Shown one piece after another: positions 10,036 to 21,527 of a stretch of 64,000 bases of DNA. The stretch lies in the NCBI GenBank assembly GCA_944990035.1, contig CALYLX010000085.1, forward strand, positions 62,001-126,000. Direction: 5' to 3'. The notes beneath the pieces are model-generated. The model was not told the DNA's origin. It made no database searches and saw only the letters and a list, made by a program, of their open reading frames with translations. The position numbers and the translations under genes are program-made. Source of the stretch: Clitopilus passeckerianus. Taxonomy: Eukaryota; Basidiomycota; Agaricomycetes; Agaricales; Entolomataceae. Within the stretch, counting starts at the first letter, position 1, and every line of letters starts with the position of its first letter.

Positions 10036-12662
10036 CTAAAGAAACCTGCCAACTAATACCCCCACAGCAACACCTGCCGGGTCCTCTACCCTCTCCACAC
10101 TCTCGAAAACGATCCCTTCCTTCTTCAGTTCGTCGACAATCAGCTGTTGGAAGGCCTTCACCCGGCTCAGCCCACCTCCCATCACAAGTGTCGTTTCTTC
10201 CGCCTTGACTCTTGTATGTGCACCTGCGTCTCCGACCCCATTCGAAGAAGACAAGATGATCAACGGCCTAACGGTATCCACCAAGCTCCTGGCAACCGTC
10301 CTGACAATATCCAACGCCTCCTCATCTCCTTCCCCCACCTCTCCCTCAGGGAACGCAGCGGCCACAACAACCCGTGCCAATCCTGCAATCCTCAATTTGG
10401 GGTCCATGCCGCCTTCTTTTGAGTCGTCTGCTTGGGAAGTTGGACCGATGTGAGTCCAGTTCGGCACATACACTGCACTGATGATGACACCAATCCCGCC
10501 TTCCTTTGCATCTAGACCAAAATACTCTGCGAGCTTGGTATGCAGGGCAGTTGGAGGTAGGCCAAGGTCGCGTGTGCGAAGGGCTCGGCGGAGGGCTTCG
10601 CGGCCGATAGAGTAGGCTGAGCCTTCGTCGCCTAGGAGGTATCCCCAACCTGAACTTCTGGAAAGTGGGGTAACGGATAGGTTTGGTTTCGAGGCGGAGG
10701 AAGAAGAGGAAGAAATGTTGAAAGAGTATGTGATGCTTCCGGTGCCAGTGATCAGGACGATGCCATTCTTGCTCTTGCTTTCTTCTCCGGGTTTGACTAC
10801 TGCAGCGGCTAACAAGGCGGCGTCGTTTGTCACGAGCAGCCGGTGGGGTTTGTCCAAAGCAAAGAGCTTCATCAACCTTTCTCGGACACGCTCGATTTCG
10901 CCCTTGCGATCCAGGCCTGCTCCGCCGACCCAGACGGCGGTGAAAAGCGGCTGGCTGAGCGGTAAGGCGGGTGTCGTCGGTTTGACAGGAGAAGTAGAGG
11001 TGGAGGAAGAGATGGAAGTGGGGAGGGAAGCAAGGGCAGCTCCAACGGCTGTAGAGATGGCTGCAAGGGCCAGATCATGGCCGAGGGTTACACTAGTGGG
11101 GTTGGAATCAATCAGTTGTCTGGTACTTTGTCAAACAAACGCCAAAACTCACAAATTACATGGCCCGGCCTCAGCCCTGGCCAAGATGCCCCCCTTGCTC
11201 GCGATAACAGCCGCACATTTTGTTCCTCCGGCGTCAATGCAAAGGACCAGTTCGGGTTGGTGTTTCTCGCTCCCATTCACCAGGGAAGCAGGCGTCGCGG
11301 CGGTTTCAGTCGTCTTTTCGTCGTCTTTAACCTCCCATGCTTTCTTCAAGGCTCCGCCGGCCTCCTTTATCCTCTTCTTCCCTTCCTCAACGCTACATCC
11401 TACTTTCTCTACGACCAATGCGAGCTTGACGCTTCCCTCGCACCTCGCGATCAAGGCGTCGATTTGTTCATCCGTTAGTGATGAGGGGCAGGAGGAGTTG
11501 GAAAGTACAGTCCGGAAAATACGACGAGCACGGTCTATGAGCTTGAGGTTGGAAGATTTAACGTCAACCATCTGTGGAGCGAGGGGTAAGTACAAGAAGG
11601 GTGGGTCAAACGTAAGAACGTACGAGGTTTCCATGCGTTTTTCCAATACGAATCATCACGCCAGTCGATAGCATGTTCAGGATCTGTATATCATCAATCA
11701 AATGCTTCTCAAAAGAGCAAAGAGTAAACCTACCAACTTCGTAGCTGTCCCACTCTTCAATCTTGTACTTCCAGTCACCACCTCCGGACCAACAACGCAC
11801 TCGATCAAACAGTCGCATCGTCCCCTCATCGCACTGGGGTTGACGCAGCTGACGCCTACTGTCAGCAATCCCTTCGTTTTAGCATGCTCCAGCCCGGCTA
11901 AGACATATGGTGTACGTCCGGAAGCGGCGATACCGATGAGGGTGTCCACTGCAGAGATAGGCGGGGATATGAGCTCGAGGTCTGTGATGGGTTGTGTAGC
12001 AGAGTCTTCAGCGCCTTCCACGGCGTTTCGGATAGCATGGTCTCCGCCTGCCATTAGACTGTTGAAAGGAGGCGTTGATTAAAACGGGCAACAGGATTAT
12101 CGGAAATCCAACTTACGCAACGAATTGGGAGTAAGGCGCAGAAAAGGTTGGTGGACTGTCCAGTGGATCAGTCAATGTATAACCTGAAAGATGGTACACT
12201 CCGAAGCTTACATTTCAGAAGCATCTAAAACGCCTAGTCTACCGTATCAGAAAGAGAACGAAGTCAAGATTGGCATTGTAACGGAAGGGGTAAAGATGGA
12301 TCTACCGACCTTCCACTCGTTCCAGCACCGATATATAGGACTCTTCCGCCCTTCTTGGCTCTCTCGGCCATAAGATCGATAGTACGCGCAATCTCGGGAA
12401 TGCAGGTTTTCACTGCTGGTGCTACATTGTGGTCTTGTGCGTTGATTATGTCTATCCAATGAAATGTGGTCAATTGGCGGACGTGTATGGGAGCTTCTAA
12501 GCACTTACGGCACATGTCCAAAGTACTGACAACATCGATATCAGCCGTCTCCAAATTCCTTGATTCAGTCTGCAGAGACGCAGTATTCACTGAAGTTGAG
12601 ACTGCCATGCTTGTAGGCCTTGCTGATTCTGGAGTTCTGGCTTCGTTTATGAGCTTTTTCAA
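10036..12662 (-). CDS. Fusion of MurNAc-6-phosphate etherase (MurQ, SIS domain) and BadF/NAGK-type sugar kinase
   Basis: Eight exons, minus strand: 12509-12662, 12310-12451, 12212-12238, 12117-12155, 11734-12058, 11624-11683, 11153-11571, 10036-11119; they close to 749 aa. N-terminal half: SIS-type etherase with GGRVLYIGAGTSGR, LGVLDASEIPPTF and NAVEGAEDS. The Glu of DASE and the Glu of VEGAED correspond to the two catalytic glutamates of bacterial MurQ and both are kept. KSGTATKLILNMLSTG and RIGKTHGNLMVDV follow. C-terminal half: BadF/BadG/NAGK ATPase fold with CIDAGGTKCA (phosphate 1), VTNDAALLAA, GIVLITGTGS (phosphate 2), GWGYLLGDEGSA and VMGGGLSRV (adenosine site). By family the kinase would phosphorylate GlcNAc or MurNAc, and the etherase would turn MurNAc-6-P into GlcNAc-6-P and D-lactate. 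The conserved glutamates argue against a purely regulatory role like that of vertebrate GCKR. Confidence 0.9.
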
Positions 12663-13188
12663 GCAGCTCTTGAAAGCCCTAAGGTAACCGGAAGAGGAAG
12701 ATGTAGATAGCTCGTCGGAAGCAAAGGCCCATAAGACGAGTAAAAGCTTTGAACGCAGGACCGCAAGGTTTTTCCACTGCTGATATGTTCTCGAGGCTCA
12801 GGAGATGTCAGTCAGTCAGGAGCTTGAGCCATTTCGGGTCGGCCGGAACCGCACGGAAGAACTGTTGGTCGCCGGAGCTGATATATTTAGAAGTCGGCAA
12901 CGCCGGCAACGGGGCGAACTTCCGTGCGCCACATGCTTCGAGGAGGGTTAAATACTACTGCACTTGGGGAAAACTGTAGGATGACGGATCATGGCCAGAT
13001 ACGTCCCAATCCATTGATTGTAAAAAGATAGATTGGACATGGTGAGGCTTATTGAATCTCTAGACTAGATACCTGTTGGTGTCCTTCAGTGGAAACAAAG
13101 TGACGAGGACCAATCGTCTTCATGTCAAAGCAGGGAAGGGTCTATTCTCCGTCTGAATGCTTTTCTCCCCTGGAAATGTATCGGCCAA
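12663..13188. other. Intergenic stretch between the etherase-kinase gene and GRDP paralog 2
   Basis: Holds the promoter of the etherase-kinase gene (to the left) and the 3' UTR of GRDP paralog 2. No coding sequence supported. Confidence 0.5.
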
Positions 13189-16100
13189 TCAAGAATACGC
13201 ACTGCTAACACCAGCTAGGTCTGTGTAATGTTTAAGACTCGGATGAACCTTCAATTGGTCAGCTTGGAGGCTTTAAATCGGACTATCGAGGCTGCTCACC
13301 AACGTAATTTCTCCCTGGGGCTGAGCATCGATCATACTCGCTGCATATCCAATATTATTCTCAGTCTCAGAGCTGTAGTACCACCCCGGGATTGGAGAGA
13401 AGAAGGCGGGTCCGTGAACATTCTCCAACGCCCGCTCGTTGAACTTTCCCTTCTTGAAGTTTAACGCCTTCCCAGATTCTCCCAGCTTCTTCTCTCTCTT
13501 CGCTAATCGGGCAACACGGCACTCGTCACTTTTTTCTGCTGTCCTATTGTTATAGATAGCGTTGTGGTCGCTGGGGTGAGTGCCTGCCATGATCGTGGGA
13601 TTTCGGAGGTGAGGAGGCTTGAGGAAGGCTTCATAGATAACAGCTGCGTCTGTTCTGAAACCGCTGAGTCCCCAGAATTGATTTCTGGTCTTTCCAGGAA
13701 CCGGGCATCCGCATGAAATGTAGTCGATATTGAATCTTGCTTTCCAAGCGCGGCACGTTTCATCAAATGCGTTGGAGAGAACGTTTTCGTCGACCTTGTC
13801 GTGGCTGTGAGCTCTGAATCAGTTTGGACCTCGGCGTGGTTAGCAATACTTACTGGTCAACGAATCGGCCGACATGCTTCATACATGAGTTGAGGTATCT
13901 CTGACCGAACAGTTGGTGTGTATGCCATGCCAGGTCAATATCGAGAGTTGGCACGTGGAGGGAACTGTGGTTGCATGCCAGCAGATCCAGGAAACTATCC
14001 AAGAGGTGGAGTCAAGCCAAAGTACACAGATCTTTGGAATGAGATAAGGCAACCTACCCATGATATCTAGCGACACAATGAAAGAGGATGATCTCACTCT
14101 CATCGGCGGTTACGAAGTCAAGCTTTGACCATCCAAGATGATGCATCTTCTCCATGAATATGCTTTGTCTCAAGACCTGATATCAAGCGTTAGACATGCC
14201 GTGAGGAATCCCCTCAAAGTGGGCCGTATAATACTTACTGCTCCAACAAGGTCCACGGAGAATATATTCCCATCACTATACGCCGAAAAGACCCGCCTCG
14301 ACCTGAAAATAGGGTGTCTGAGCAAGTTGCTTCTCTCCACCTAATCCACATACTCACAGCATTTCCGTATCTTGAAACTTGTCATGCTTAGCGGACCAAA
14401 GTCCGACAGCCATAGTATCAATGATCGAGTGAAGCAGAAACTCATGCCTCCATAGCACAGAAAGGACCCATCCTTCGTTGAGGAAATCATCTCTGCCCGT
14501 AAGTCGGTCGTTGTGCAGCGAATTGTTCCGATGTCTTCTTAATATTAGAGGGACCAGACTCTCGTCTGCTAGGCCAGATGGACAACGAAAGCCCTCGAAA
14601 CTGAGGACCTTGTGTTTGATCTTCTTTGCCCGAGCTTCGTCCCCGACTGCTCGCGTCGACCAGAAGGTACCACTGAGGAGCCGTAGAATGGGTTATCAGT
14701 GGATGACGGAAGTTAGATGGCGTAACATACGCGAGGTGAGCTCGTTCTGGGTCAACGTCTGGTCGAACTAAATCTTCCACAAGTTTGCGGGCGCCCAAAG
14801 TAGACTTGTAGACGTAGCGTTCGTGGAAATAGCACAGATGATTTGGGCATAATGTCTTGAACTTTTGCTGCAAATACCCAGTGCCTTCTGGGTTCATATA
14901 GGCTAGAGACATGGCTCGAAACTGGCATGGTTTGAAGAACGAACGGATAGCTCACGATGAAGGATCGGCTCCTGGCAGTCTGGGCACCAGATAAGCTTGA
15001 GCCAATTCTCCTTTGCATCCTCGAAAACATCGAATGGTCGCCCTTGAGTTTTCAAGTTCCAGACGTCCCTTCGAAGATCCGTGATTGGCTCGTAAACAAT
15101 CGTAGCCAGGGTAAGTAGCTGGTCTTGTTGAGCATCAAGCAAGAGGGCGAAGAAGCAAGAGTATCTTACCAGTGAAGGTGCAAAAACCAGTCGCCCAATT
15201 TGACCTAAGATTCGTAGGGCTGGAACCCTGTCGCAATCTTCCGCATACCAGCTGCAAAAGATTCAGTCGTGATGAAATCACTCACAAGTTCGAGGCTCAC
15301 CCTGGGTTGAGTAGATACGAATGCCAGACCTGTTAGGACGAACAAGGGTCGGCGGTCAGTTGATAATCCACGAGATTGAAATGGATTATCAATTACCATC
15401 AAGACGTCAAGGGGAGGCACGAGCTCTTCCAAAGTTCTATTCATGTCCTCGTGGCTTAAAGACTCGCACCATGCTGCAAACCTTGACCCATTTGAGCATC
15501 AGCATCCAATGACAGCAGCAAACGGCTTACCTTTCGACAGCAAACCCAACAAACCAGGTCCACCTGCCCTCTTTATCTTCCGGGAAAGGGGTAATAGGCT
15601 GCGCAGCCGGGTCATTCATTTCCTCCACTGTCTTTCGAAGCATCCAGAAGGCGTTCAGTAATGAAAGATGTAACTTCAATTGGTCTGGTGCCACAAGTGG
15701 GTCGATTTTGTGGCCACGGATGAAGAATTGTTTGGGAAAGTCATTAGCTGGCCTGGACGGTGTTCTCTGCGGAGTCGTAGGAGCAGGTGCGGTTTGAGAA
15801 CGCGCTATAGGCCGCGGTGGCACATATACGGTATGAAGCGTGGGTGGCTGCTGCGTCTGTACACTGGAGGCAAGACTAGTTGTCCTGGACAAACGAGAGG
15901 CGGGCGTCTGAACCGGGGATTCGTTTTCAGGAATCGCCTGCAGAGCTGGGTTATGCTGAGTATGGCGAGGTTCATTCCGCCGAAGGGGCTGAAGAACATC
16001 TAACTGTTCTTCAACCACATCACCAGGCTCGGGATCCGCGAAAGGATTCTGAGGGCTCGTTTCTGGTGACGCTACGATTTGTGTGCAAGCAGGGTGCTCA

Positions 16101-16555
16101 TCGTTGTCCGTGATAGTCACAGCATCATTCAGTCGCTGACGCAGATGATCCATCACCCTAGAGGTAGCCTCCCCAGGAACTACATCCGCGGGTGATGAAA
16201 CAATATCAAGTGTCGATAGCCTAGGTGTGTCCAGAGCCTCCAAGTGATTCTCGGCTGAAATGTCGGTTTGATAAGTTGGCGGACGAGATGTTTGTCGGGG
16301 TGTGAGCGGAATATCTAAATCATGGGATTCTACGCTCGCGACAGTATTTTGGTCGTTGTCGACTTGAACTTGAGTGGCATAGCTAGGAGGTCGTGGCACC
16401 TGGCTTGCTGGCTCCGATGGGCTTATTGGAGAGACTATAGTTGTGTTTCGAGATCTATATGAAGGCAGTCTTGACAAAGCACTCAGGCTCTCGCTATCAT
16501 CTTCTGTGCTATGTGCAGGCTGGCGGGTTGCCTCTTGTTCTTTCTGAAGGCTCAT
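13189..16555 (-). CDS. GRDP-like (DUF1399) protein, paralog 2
   Basis: Twelve exons on the minus strand: 15531-16555, 15397-15481, 15301-15329, 15170-15251, 14956-15118, 14731-14902, 14358-14672, 14239-14302, 14058-14176, 13854-13994, 13300-13804, 13189-13248; they close to 919 aa. Most internal exons have exactly the same lengths as in paralog 1 (85, 29, 82, 163, 172, 64, 119, 141 nt). It carries LDIDLAWHTHQLFGQRY, a DYISCGCP segment and the tail LKHYTD. The N-terminus has LPSY (30-33), PPSY (56-59) and PPTY (92-95), plus NPFADPE, an EH-domain-type NPF motif absent from paralog 1. An upstream in-frame ATG at 16624 exists, but the start at 16555 matches paralog 1 in length. The first intron of paralog 1 is missing here. 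Inverted relative to paralog 1. Confidence 0.87.
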
Positions 16556-16617
16556 GCCGCCAGGTGAAGGACAAAAGTGTTCGAGTTCAGGAGTTGCCGT
16601 ATAATCGCAGATTGGCA

Positions 16618-16634
16618 GTTGCATATATATACCT
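16618..16634 (-). promoter_or_regulatory. Possible TATA element of GRDP paralog 2
   Basis: A TATATATA run lies about 65-75 nt upstream of the chosen ATG at 16555. If it is a functional TATA box, transcription starts downstream of the alternative ATG at 16624, which supports the shorter protein. Confidence 0.3.
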
Positions 16635-16639
16635 CATCA

Positions 16640-17465
16640 TGGTCGAGTGATTGTCGGTGCAATCGCCATCGAGGAACAGTTCGTTTCTGACTCCATATCA
16701 GGCGGGAGAAGCCCTTTTGATTTACACAACAGCGGCACGTGGCGCCTTCTGATATGAACAGGCTGGTAATCCCCGCAAAATAATCGAATATCAATAGGAC
16801 GGCGGATGTAGTAAAAAATGAATTGAAAAACACAGAGCAGAGTGTGACTGGCGACAACAAAGGAGAATTGCAAAGAATGGATTGTCGACTTAGGAACCGT
16901 CACTATCGTGTGAACCACTTGCTATATATGGTGGAAATTGTCGACACTTGTCTTTGCCTGCCCTGAGCCACATAACAGAACGGTCCGTGGATGTGCAAGC
17001 TCGATCGACTTCGTAGCTTATTAGAAGCCTTTGTAAAAGAACGAAAAAGCTGGAAAAAAGCAGTAGATGGGTGTTAGCAGCAAAGAGTCGGAGTCGGAGC
17101 TCGGATTTAGCATATCAAGCGCGTTCGCGTCGAGCTGAACGCTGTGCAGATTGTGGGAAACTCAAATACTCCAGGACCGTGACTTGAATGTTAGCATAAT
17201 TCATCCTAATCCGCATAAGAATTGCTTCAAGCATTTCAAGGGGTTCTTGAAGCGTGCAAAGCTTTCTCAGAGTGCACGAAGGACTAGAGGCCGATTACTA
17301 TGGCTCTCACTTGACAAGCTCAGCTCCGAGTGGCAAGCACCGCTTTCTGGCAGGTGTTCATCTGCATCTCCATACGACAAATGGCCGAACTTGAAAGGGG
17401 AACCTTCTCCATTGTTATCTTTACTTCGTTCTTGCCAGCAACAACTGGCTCCGAGGTTGAAGGTT
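16640..17465. other. Divergent intergenic stretch between GRDP paralog 2 and coiled-coil gene A
   Basis: Probably two promoters and 5' UTRs. No gene model found on either strand. Confidence 0.45.
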
Positions 17466-17469
17466 GACA

Positions 17470-19995
17470 ATGTAGGTCATAGCCCGTGCTAGTGGCCTAG
17501 CGATCCTAACAAGTACTTGATTCTAGGTCCAAACCTGGGTTATTCCGTACTCTGAGTGCCAGTATCAGGTTGCCGATTGTCACTGGCAATGGCACAGGGC
17601 GTTCGAGTGCTGATACCGGGACCACTCTGATCTCCCATGAAGACCAGCGCGACGAAGACTTCGAGCAGGAAATGGCAGAGCAGCAGGCCGAGTTTGCCAG
17701 AGAAGAAAAATCGCAATGGGAAGGGGAGCATACTAGGACCAAGGAATTTGAGAATTTTGTCTCGCAGGTAACGAAGGCTGCCCGCGAGAAGGACAAGGAA
17801 CGACAGCGGGCATTTGAAGCCGCTCAGAAGGCTCAAGATGCCGACTTTTCAACACACGAGATTGCACGTCGGGAAATCTTTCTTCAAGGGCAAACGAAGC
17901 GCTACACCGCATTCGAAGACAGTCAGAAGGAAAGGGAAAAGGATGCGGAATGGAACCAGGGAGTCAGGGATGCCACCATCCGATCTGGTCGGCATGCCAG
18001 CGTTGAAGTCGGTCGGGAGCTCAAGCAGGCGCTTCAGCAACAACTCGATCAGCTCATGGCGGAACAAGAGAAAACGTTTCTTCTGAATGAGAACAAGCGA
18101 GATGAGGTTGTGAAGACGATGCACAATGATGCTGGTAACGTGGTGGAGGGTGAACAAACCATCCGGAAATCCCCCATAACCAAACGTAAGGAACCTTGCA
18201 AGATTACTCTCCTATGTCCTGTGTGTTTCTCATTAAATCCTCCGGCAGGTTATTTTCTCGAATTTGAAGACCTCTGCCTCGGTCGAGGACGGAGCCCGAG
18301 CATTCGCTCAGATCGATACGGAAACGTAGGACGATACAGTCCTGCATACGGGTACGCATGAATTCTATCTTATGTATTTGGCACGAAGGTACTCATTGTG
18401 CAGAAGGCCTCCAATTGTAATGCAGCCTTTTTCTCCCGTCACGGTGGTTGTGCCAGAGCCGCCTATATGTGAACCCTTATCCCCGCCAACTACCCCTTCT
18501 TCGATGTCTTCACAGAGCGGGTATCTACACCTCCCTGCTTTTAAACCGGAACACTCGCCGATGAACGCTGGTTCCGCGCGAGAGATTTTCCTCCTCGCTG
18601 AAGAAAGTCGCACAAACCGTTTTCAAGAGGCTGAAGAACAACGGGACACACAATTCTTCTTATCTGAACGCTCTAGGGACGCTGCCGAGAAAAGTCGAAG
18701 ACTGCGCTGCCGAGCTCTCTCGTCCTCGCTGAAGGGTGCATTCGAAAAGAGGTTCCAGGCATTCCAGCAAGCGTTTTCTGATAGTCAGGATGTCAGAAAA
18801 CAAGCTGAACCCAGCCGAGAAGAGGAGCACAATACGGCGATTGCTATGATGGATGGCAAACTGGAACTCTTTATCACGAGGTTGGCAAAGCAAGCACAGG
18901 CCAAACTGGAGCTAGAGGTTCATCATGACGAGTCGATGAAGAGGAGTATTCTTTCTCTAATGAAGAAGCAGGCGAAGACCCTGGACGAAGCAAGACGAAG
19001 GAGGCAAGAACGGTTCGCCGAATGCCAGGTCCGCCGAGAAGACACCTTCGGCAAGATGCATGGCTCGGAATCGGCACCCTCTCTGGCAGCCTCTGAGATA
19101 ACCATTCCCTCTGAGCGAGACGCGTCTCGTTCACCAAGGCACAGGCGATCTTATTCTCGCCGTGCATACAGTCGAAGCCGAAGTCGAAGTCGGAGCCCAC
19201 GCCATCGTGCAAGATCGCCCGTAGGAGGTCATGTTTCTCTAGTCAGAGCATAACAAACTCACTTTCTGACATTAGCAACCATGCATAATCGTGACTCCAC
19301 CTACAGCAATTCCCGTCAGAAGTCGACAGCGTTCGCCAACAGCTGGTTTTGTGAGCTGATTCAGATTCCAAATTTGGGTCTATTTTCATCTTTCATCGCA
19401 GGATCCCAGGGCCCTCTTTGTAGAAAGAGATCTTCCATCCTTACCCACGCCTAATGACGGAAACGAACATATCCCAAGGAGTGACGCAGAGCGCCGTCGT
19501 CAACATTTGTACACCAAGTCAAAGGGTCGGCGTATCGCTATCTTCACGGCGGGGATCTCACGTCGGCGCAACATTTTTGCCGATGCCGAGGCCAAGCGAC
19601 ACTTCCAGTTCCAGCGAGCCCAGAGAAAGCGCAAAGTAGAGTTTGAGAGGTTCGAACGGGAGTGGGAGGAAACATTTAGGGCGGCACAGAATAATAGGAG
19701 TAGAGCCTACACGCGCTCAGAGGAGGAAAGAGCAAAGAGTTTCAGTAAAGGGGAGGTGAGGAGAATGCAGGCATTCAAGGTCCAGCAGGTGAAATGGGAG
19801 CAAAGGTATCATGACACCCAAGCGAGATTGACAAGGGACTGCTTCCATAAAGAGGATGACAGGCTGCAGTTGCTACAGACCTGGGCGGATTCTATGCTTG
19901 AGAAACAGAGAGATGACGAACACCGAGCATGGAGGGGAGAGGAAAACATGAGGGAGATTCAATTCGGCCGGTGGCTTACCTCAAAAGGAAACTAA
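17470..19995 (+). CDS. Long coiled-coil protein with RS/SR-rich linkers, paralog A
   Basis: Exons ..17471, 17527-18185, 18249-18351, 18404-19232, 19276-19350, 19402-19995; they close to 753 aa. The ATG appears to be cut by intron 1: AT at 17470-17471, G at 17527. An in-frame TGA lies four codons upstream. The N-terminus MSKPGLFRTLSASIRLP is basic and hydroxylated with no acidic residues, like a mitochondrial presequence. Three charged helical blocks rich in E, R, K and Q (FEQEMAEQQAEFAREEK; RFQEAEEQRD; ARRRRQERFAECQVRRE) are separated by Pro/Ser-rich linkers. One linker is an RS domain (19128-19210) with SRSRSRSRSPRHRARS. No catalytic motif. I do not recognise a named family. Paralog B at 26300-28857 has the same exon plan. 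Confidence 0.75.
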
Positions 19996-20387
19996 TGAAA
20001 GCTATTCATCGAATCATTTCTATGTGGATTACAACGTAAATTCAAGGTGTAGTTCTAATATATTTTCCAAATTTATGCAAGAGTTTCTTCGCTACTTCAC
20101 TGCAACCTGGTTGTCACGTACATCTTCATTGACATCCTATGATAGGAGGTATTTACTGAGAGGCGGAACAAGCGGCATGTGAACGCCAACATTACTTACA
20201 ATTACCCAACACACTCCCTTGGGTTCTGATGCGGATGTTGTTCCATCTTCGACCAGCGTATCTTCAGATCCACATCTTCTCGGATGGGCCACCGCGATGT
20301 CCTTGATAGGCATTACACGTTTTTGAGGCATTAATCTAGGCCGGTCAAAATTATGATGGATGGAGGTTGTTAAGGATAGAGAGCGAC
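19996..20387. other. Intergenic stretch between convergent coiled-coil gene A and the pseudokinase gene
   Basis: Holds two 3' UTRs. A possible further C-terminal exon of the minus-strand gene cannot be excluded. No other gene seen. Confidence 0.4.
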
Positions 20388-21527
20388 CTACTTTCCGGGA
20401 GAGATATGCCTGTACCGATGAACCCCGCTTCTTGACGAGGTAAATCCATGATCATGTGGGAAACGAAGTAAACGTTCTGGAGCAGGATCCAACGGAAGGA
20501 ACAAAGCGGTGTTGGGCAAAGAGTAGGGCCAGCCACGGGAAGGTTTCGCAGAACCGAGGCGGTAGAGGTTTGGGAAGACGCACCGACTGAGGTCATCCCA
20601 GTGGAATCTCTGGGACCTTTTCTCAAAGCCATCAAGATCCGTGCAGTGCTGAATGGCAAGCAACTCCGCAAAGCGTATTTTGCCATCTTGAACATGAATA
20701 AAACAGGTGTCGATTAAATTGCTGTGAATCAGGTTGAGCCGTTGTAGCCGGCTAATAGCATCGTAGAGTAGAGTTTTATCTCTGTATTCGATACGTCTGC
20801 CCTTGTGAGGCTCGGTCACGAGCCCGTACACGAATCCATGGTCGTCTATGAGGTGTGCGAGGACTGGGTAGGTGAGATCCAGGTCGGCAAGCAAGATGTG
20901 TAGTTGCATTAGACGGTTCAGGCGATCCATATCCCCATCATCGACGGCCAGGAATACGTCTATGAATGGGGGTTAAAAAAATACAGAATAGTGATAGCGT
21001 TGAGTATTCACCAACTTGTTGACCTTTATATATGCCCCCTCTGCGATTCCATGTACCGGCAAAGAATCGATTGAAGTGGATCTCGTCCACCTTCGCAAGA
21101 GGTGCCCAAGGTGGGAAAGTAACACTTTTCAGCGGCCTGAATCGTTGTGAAAGCTCAAAAGAGCCATCCCGTCGAGAAATCAGGTATCTCGTATTCGAGT
21201 TCTTGAAGTCAAAGGTGAGCAACAGAGCATGCTAGAGCGCCTCAGCTGTTCGTGAATGCTTCCGGAATCACCAAATTGAAAAGACTCAACAATCTTGTGC
21301 AACATGGTGTGACAGCTCTTCCTTCGCTGTGAATTCTCTGTATGGGTAATGGAGTCGTAGCTTCTCGGGAACCAATGAGCTGGAGTGACAATGGAAAATG
21401 TTCGCCTATTCCTCTCGAAGATATATCGGGAATGAGCGTCGTCTATTCCTCCCAAATAGGCGACAGCATTCTGTGGCAGAGTACAATGGACAGTCCTAGG
21501 CTCGAGCTCAGCTCGACTGGAGTCCAT
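20388..21527 (-). CDS. Kinase-like protein lacking catalytic residues (apparent pseudokinase)
   Basis: Three or more exons. Best model: about 21301-21527 (from ATG 21527), then about 21003-21239 starting HALLLTFDFKNSN, then from about 20952 (DVFLAVDDGDMDRL) down to a stop at 20388. The layout resembles the small kinase at 6721: a SVTFPPWAPL lead-in, WNRRGGIYKGQQV in the place of the glycine loop, a hinge-like GLVTEP, HSNLIDTCF where the catalytic HGDxxxxN should be, and IRFAEL where the DFD/DFG motif should be. No ATP-binding Lys is seen in DVFLAV. All three catalytic signatures are therefore replaced, yet the frame remains open over more than 150 codons, which suggests a retained non-catalytic protein. 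The junctions at 21240-21300 and the C-terminus are uncertain. Confidence 0.55.

Noticed and set aside
10715..11671. Plus-strand 318-aa ORF
   Set aside because: Antisense shadow of the kinase half of the etherase-kinase fusion; no domain and Ser/Ala low complexity.
16555..16624. Upstream ATG at 16624 as start of GRDP paralog 2
   Set aside because: The extra 23 residues have no counterpart in paralog 1 and overlap a TATA-like run.
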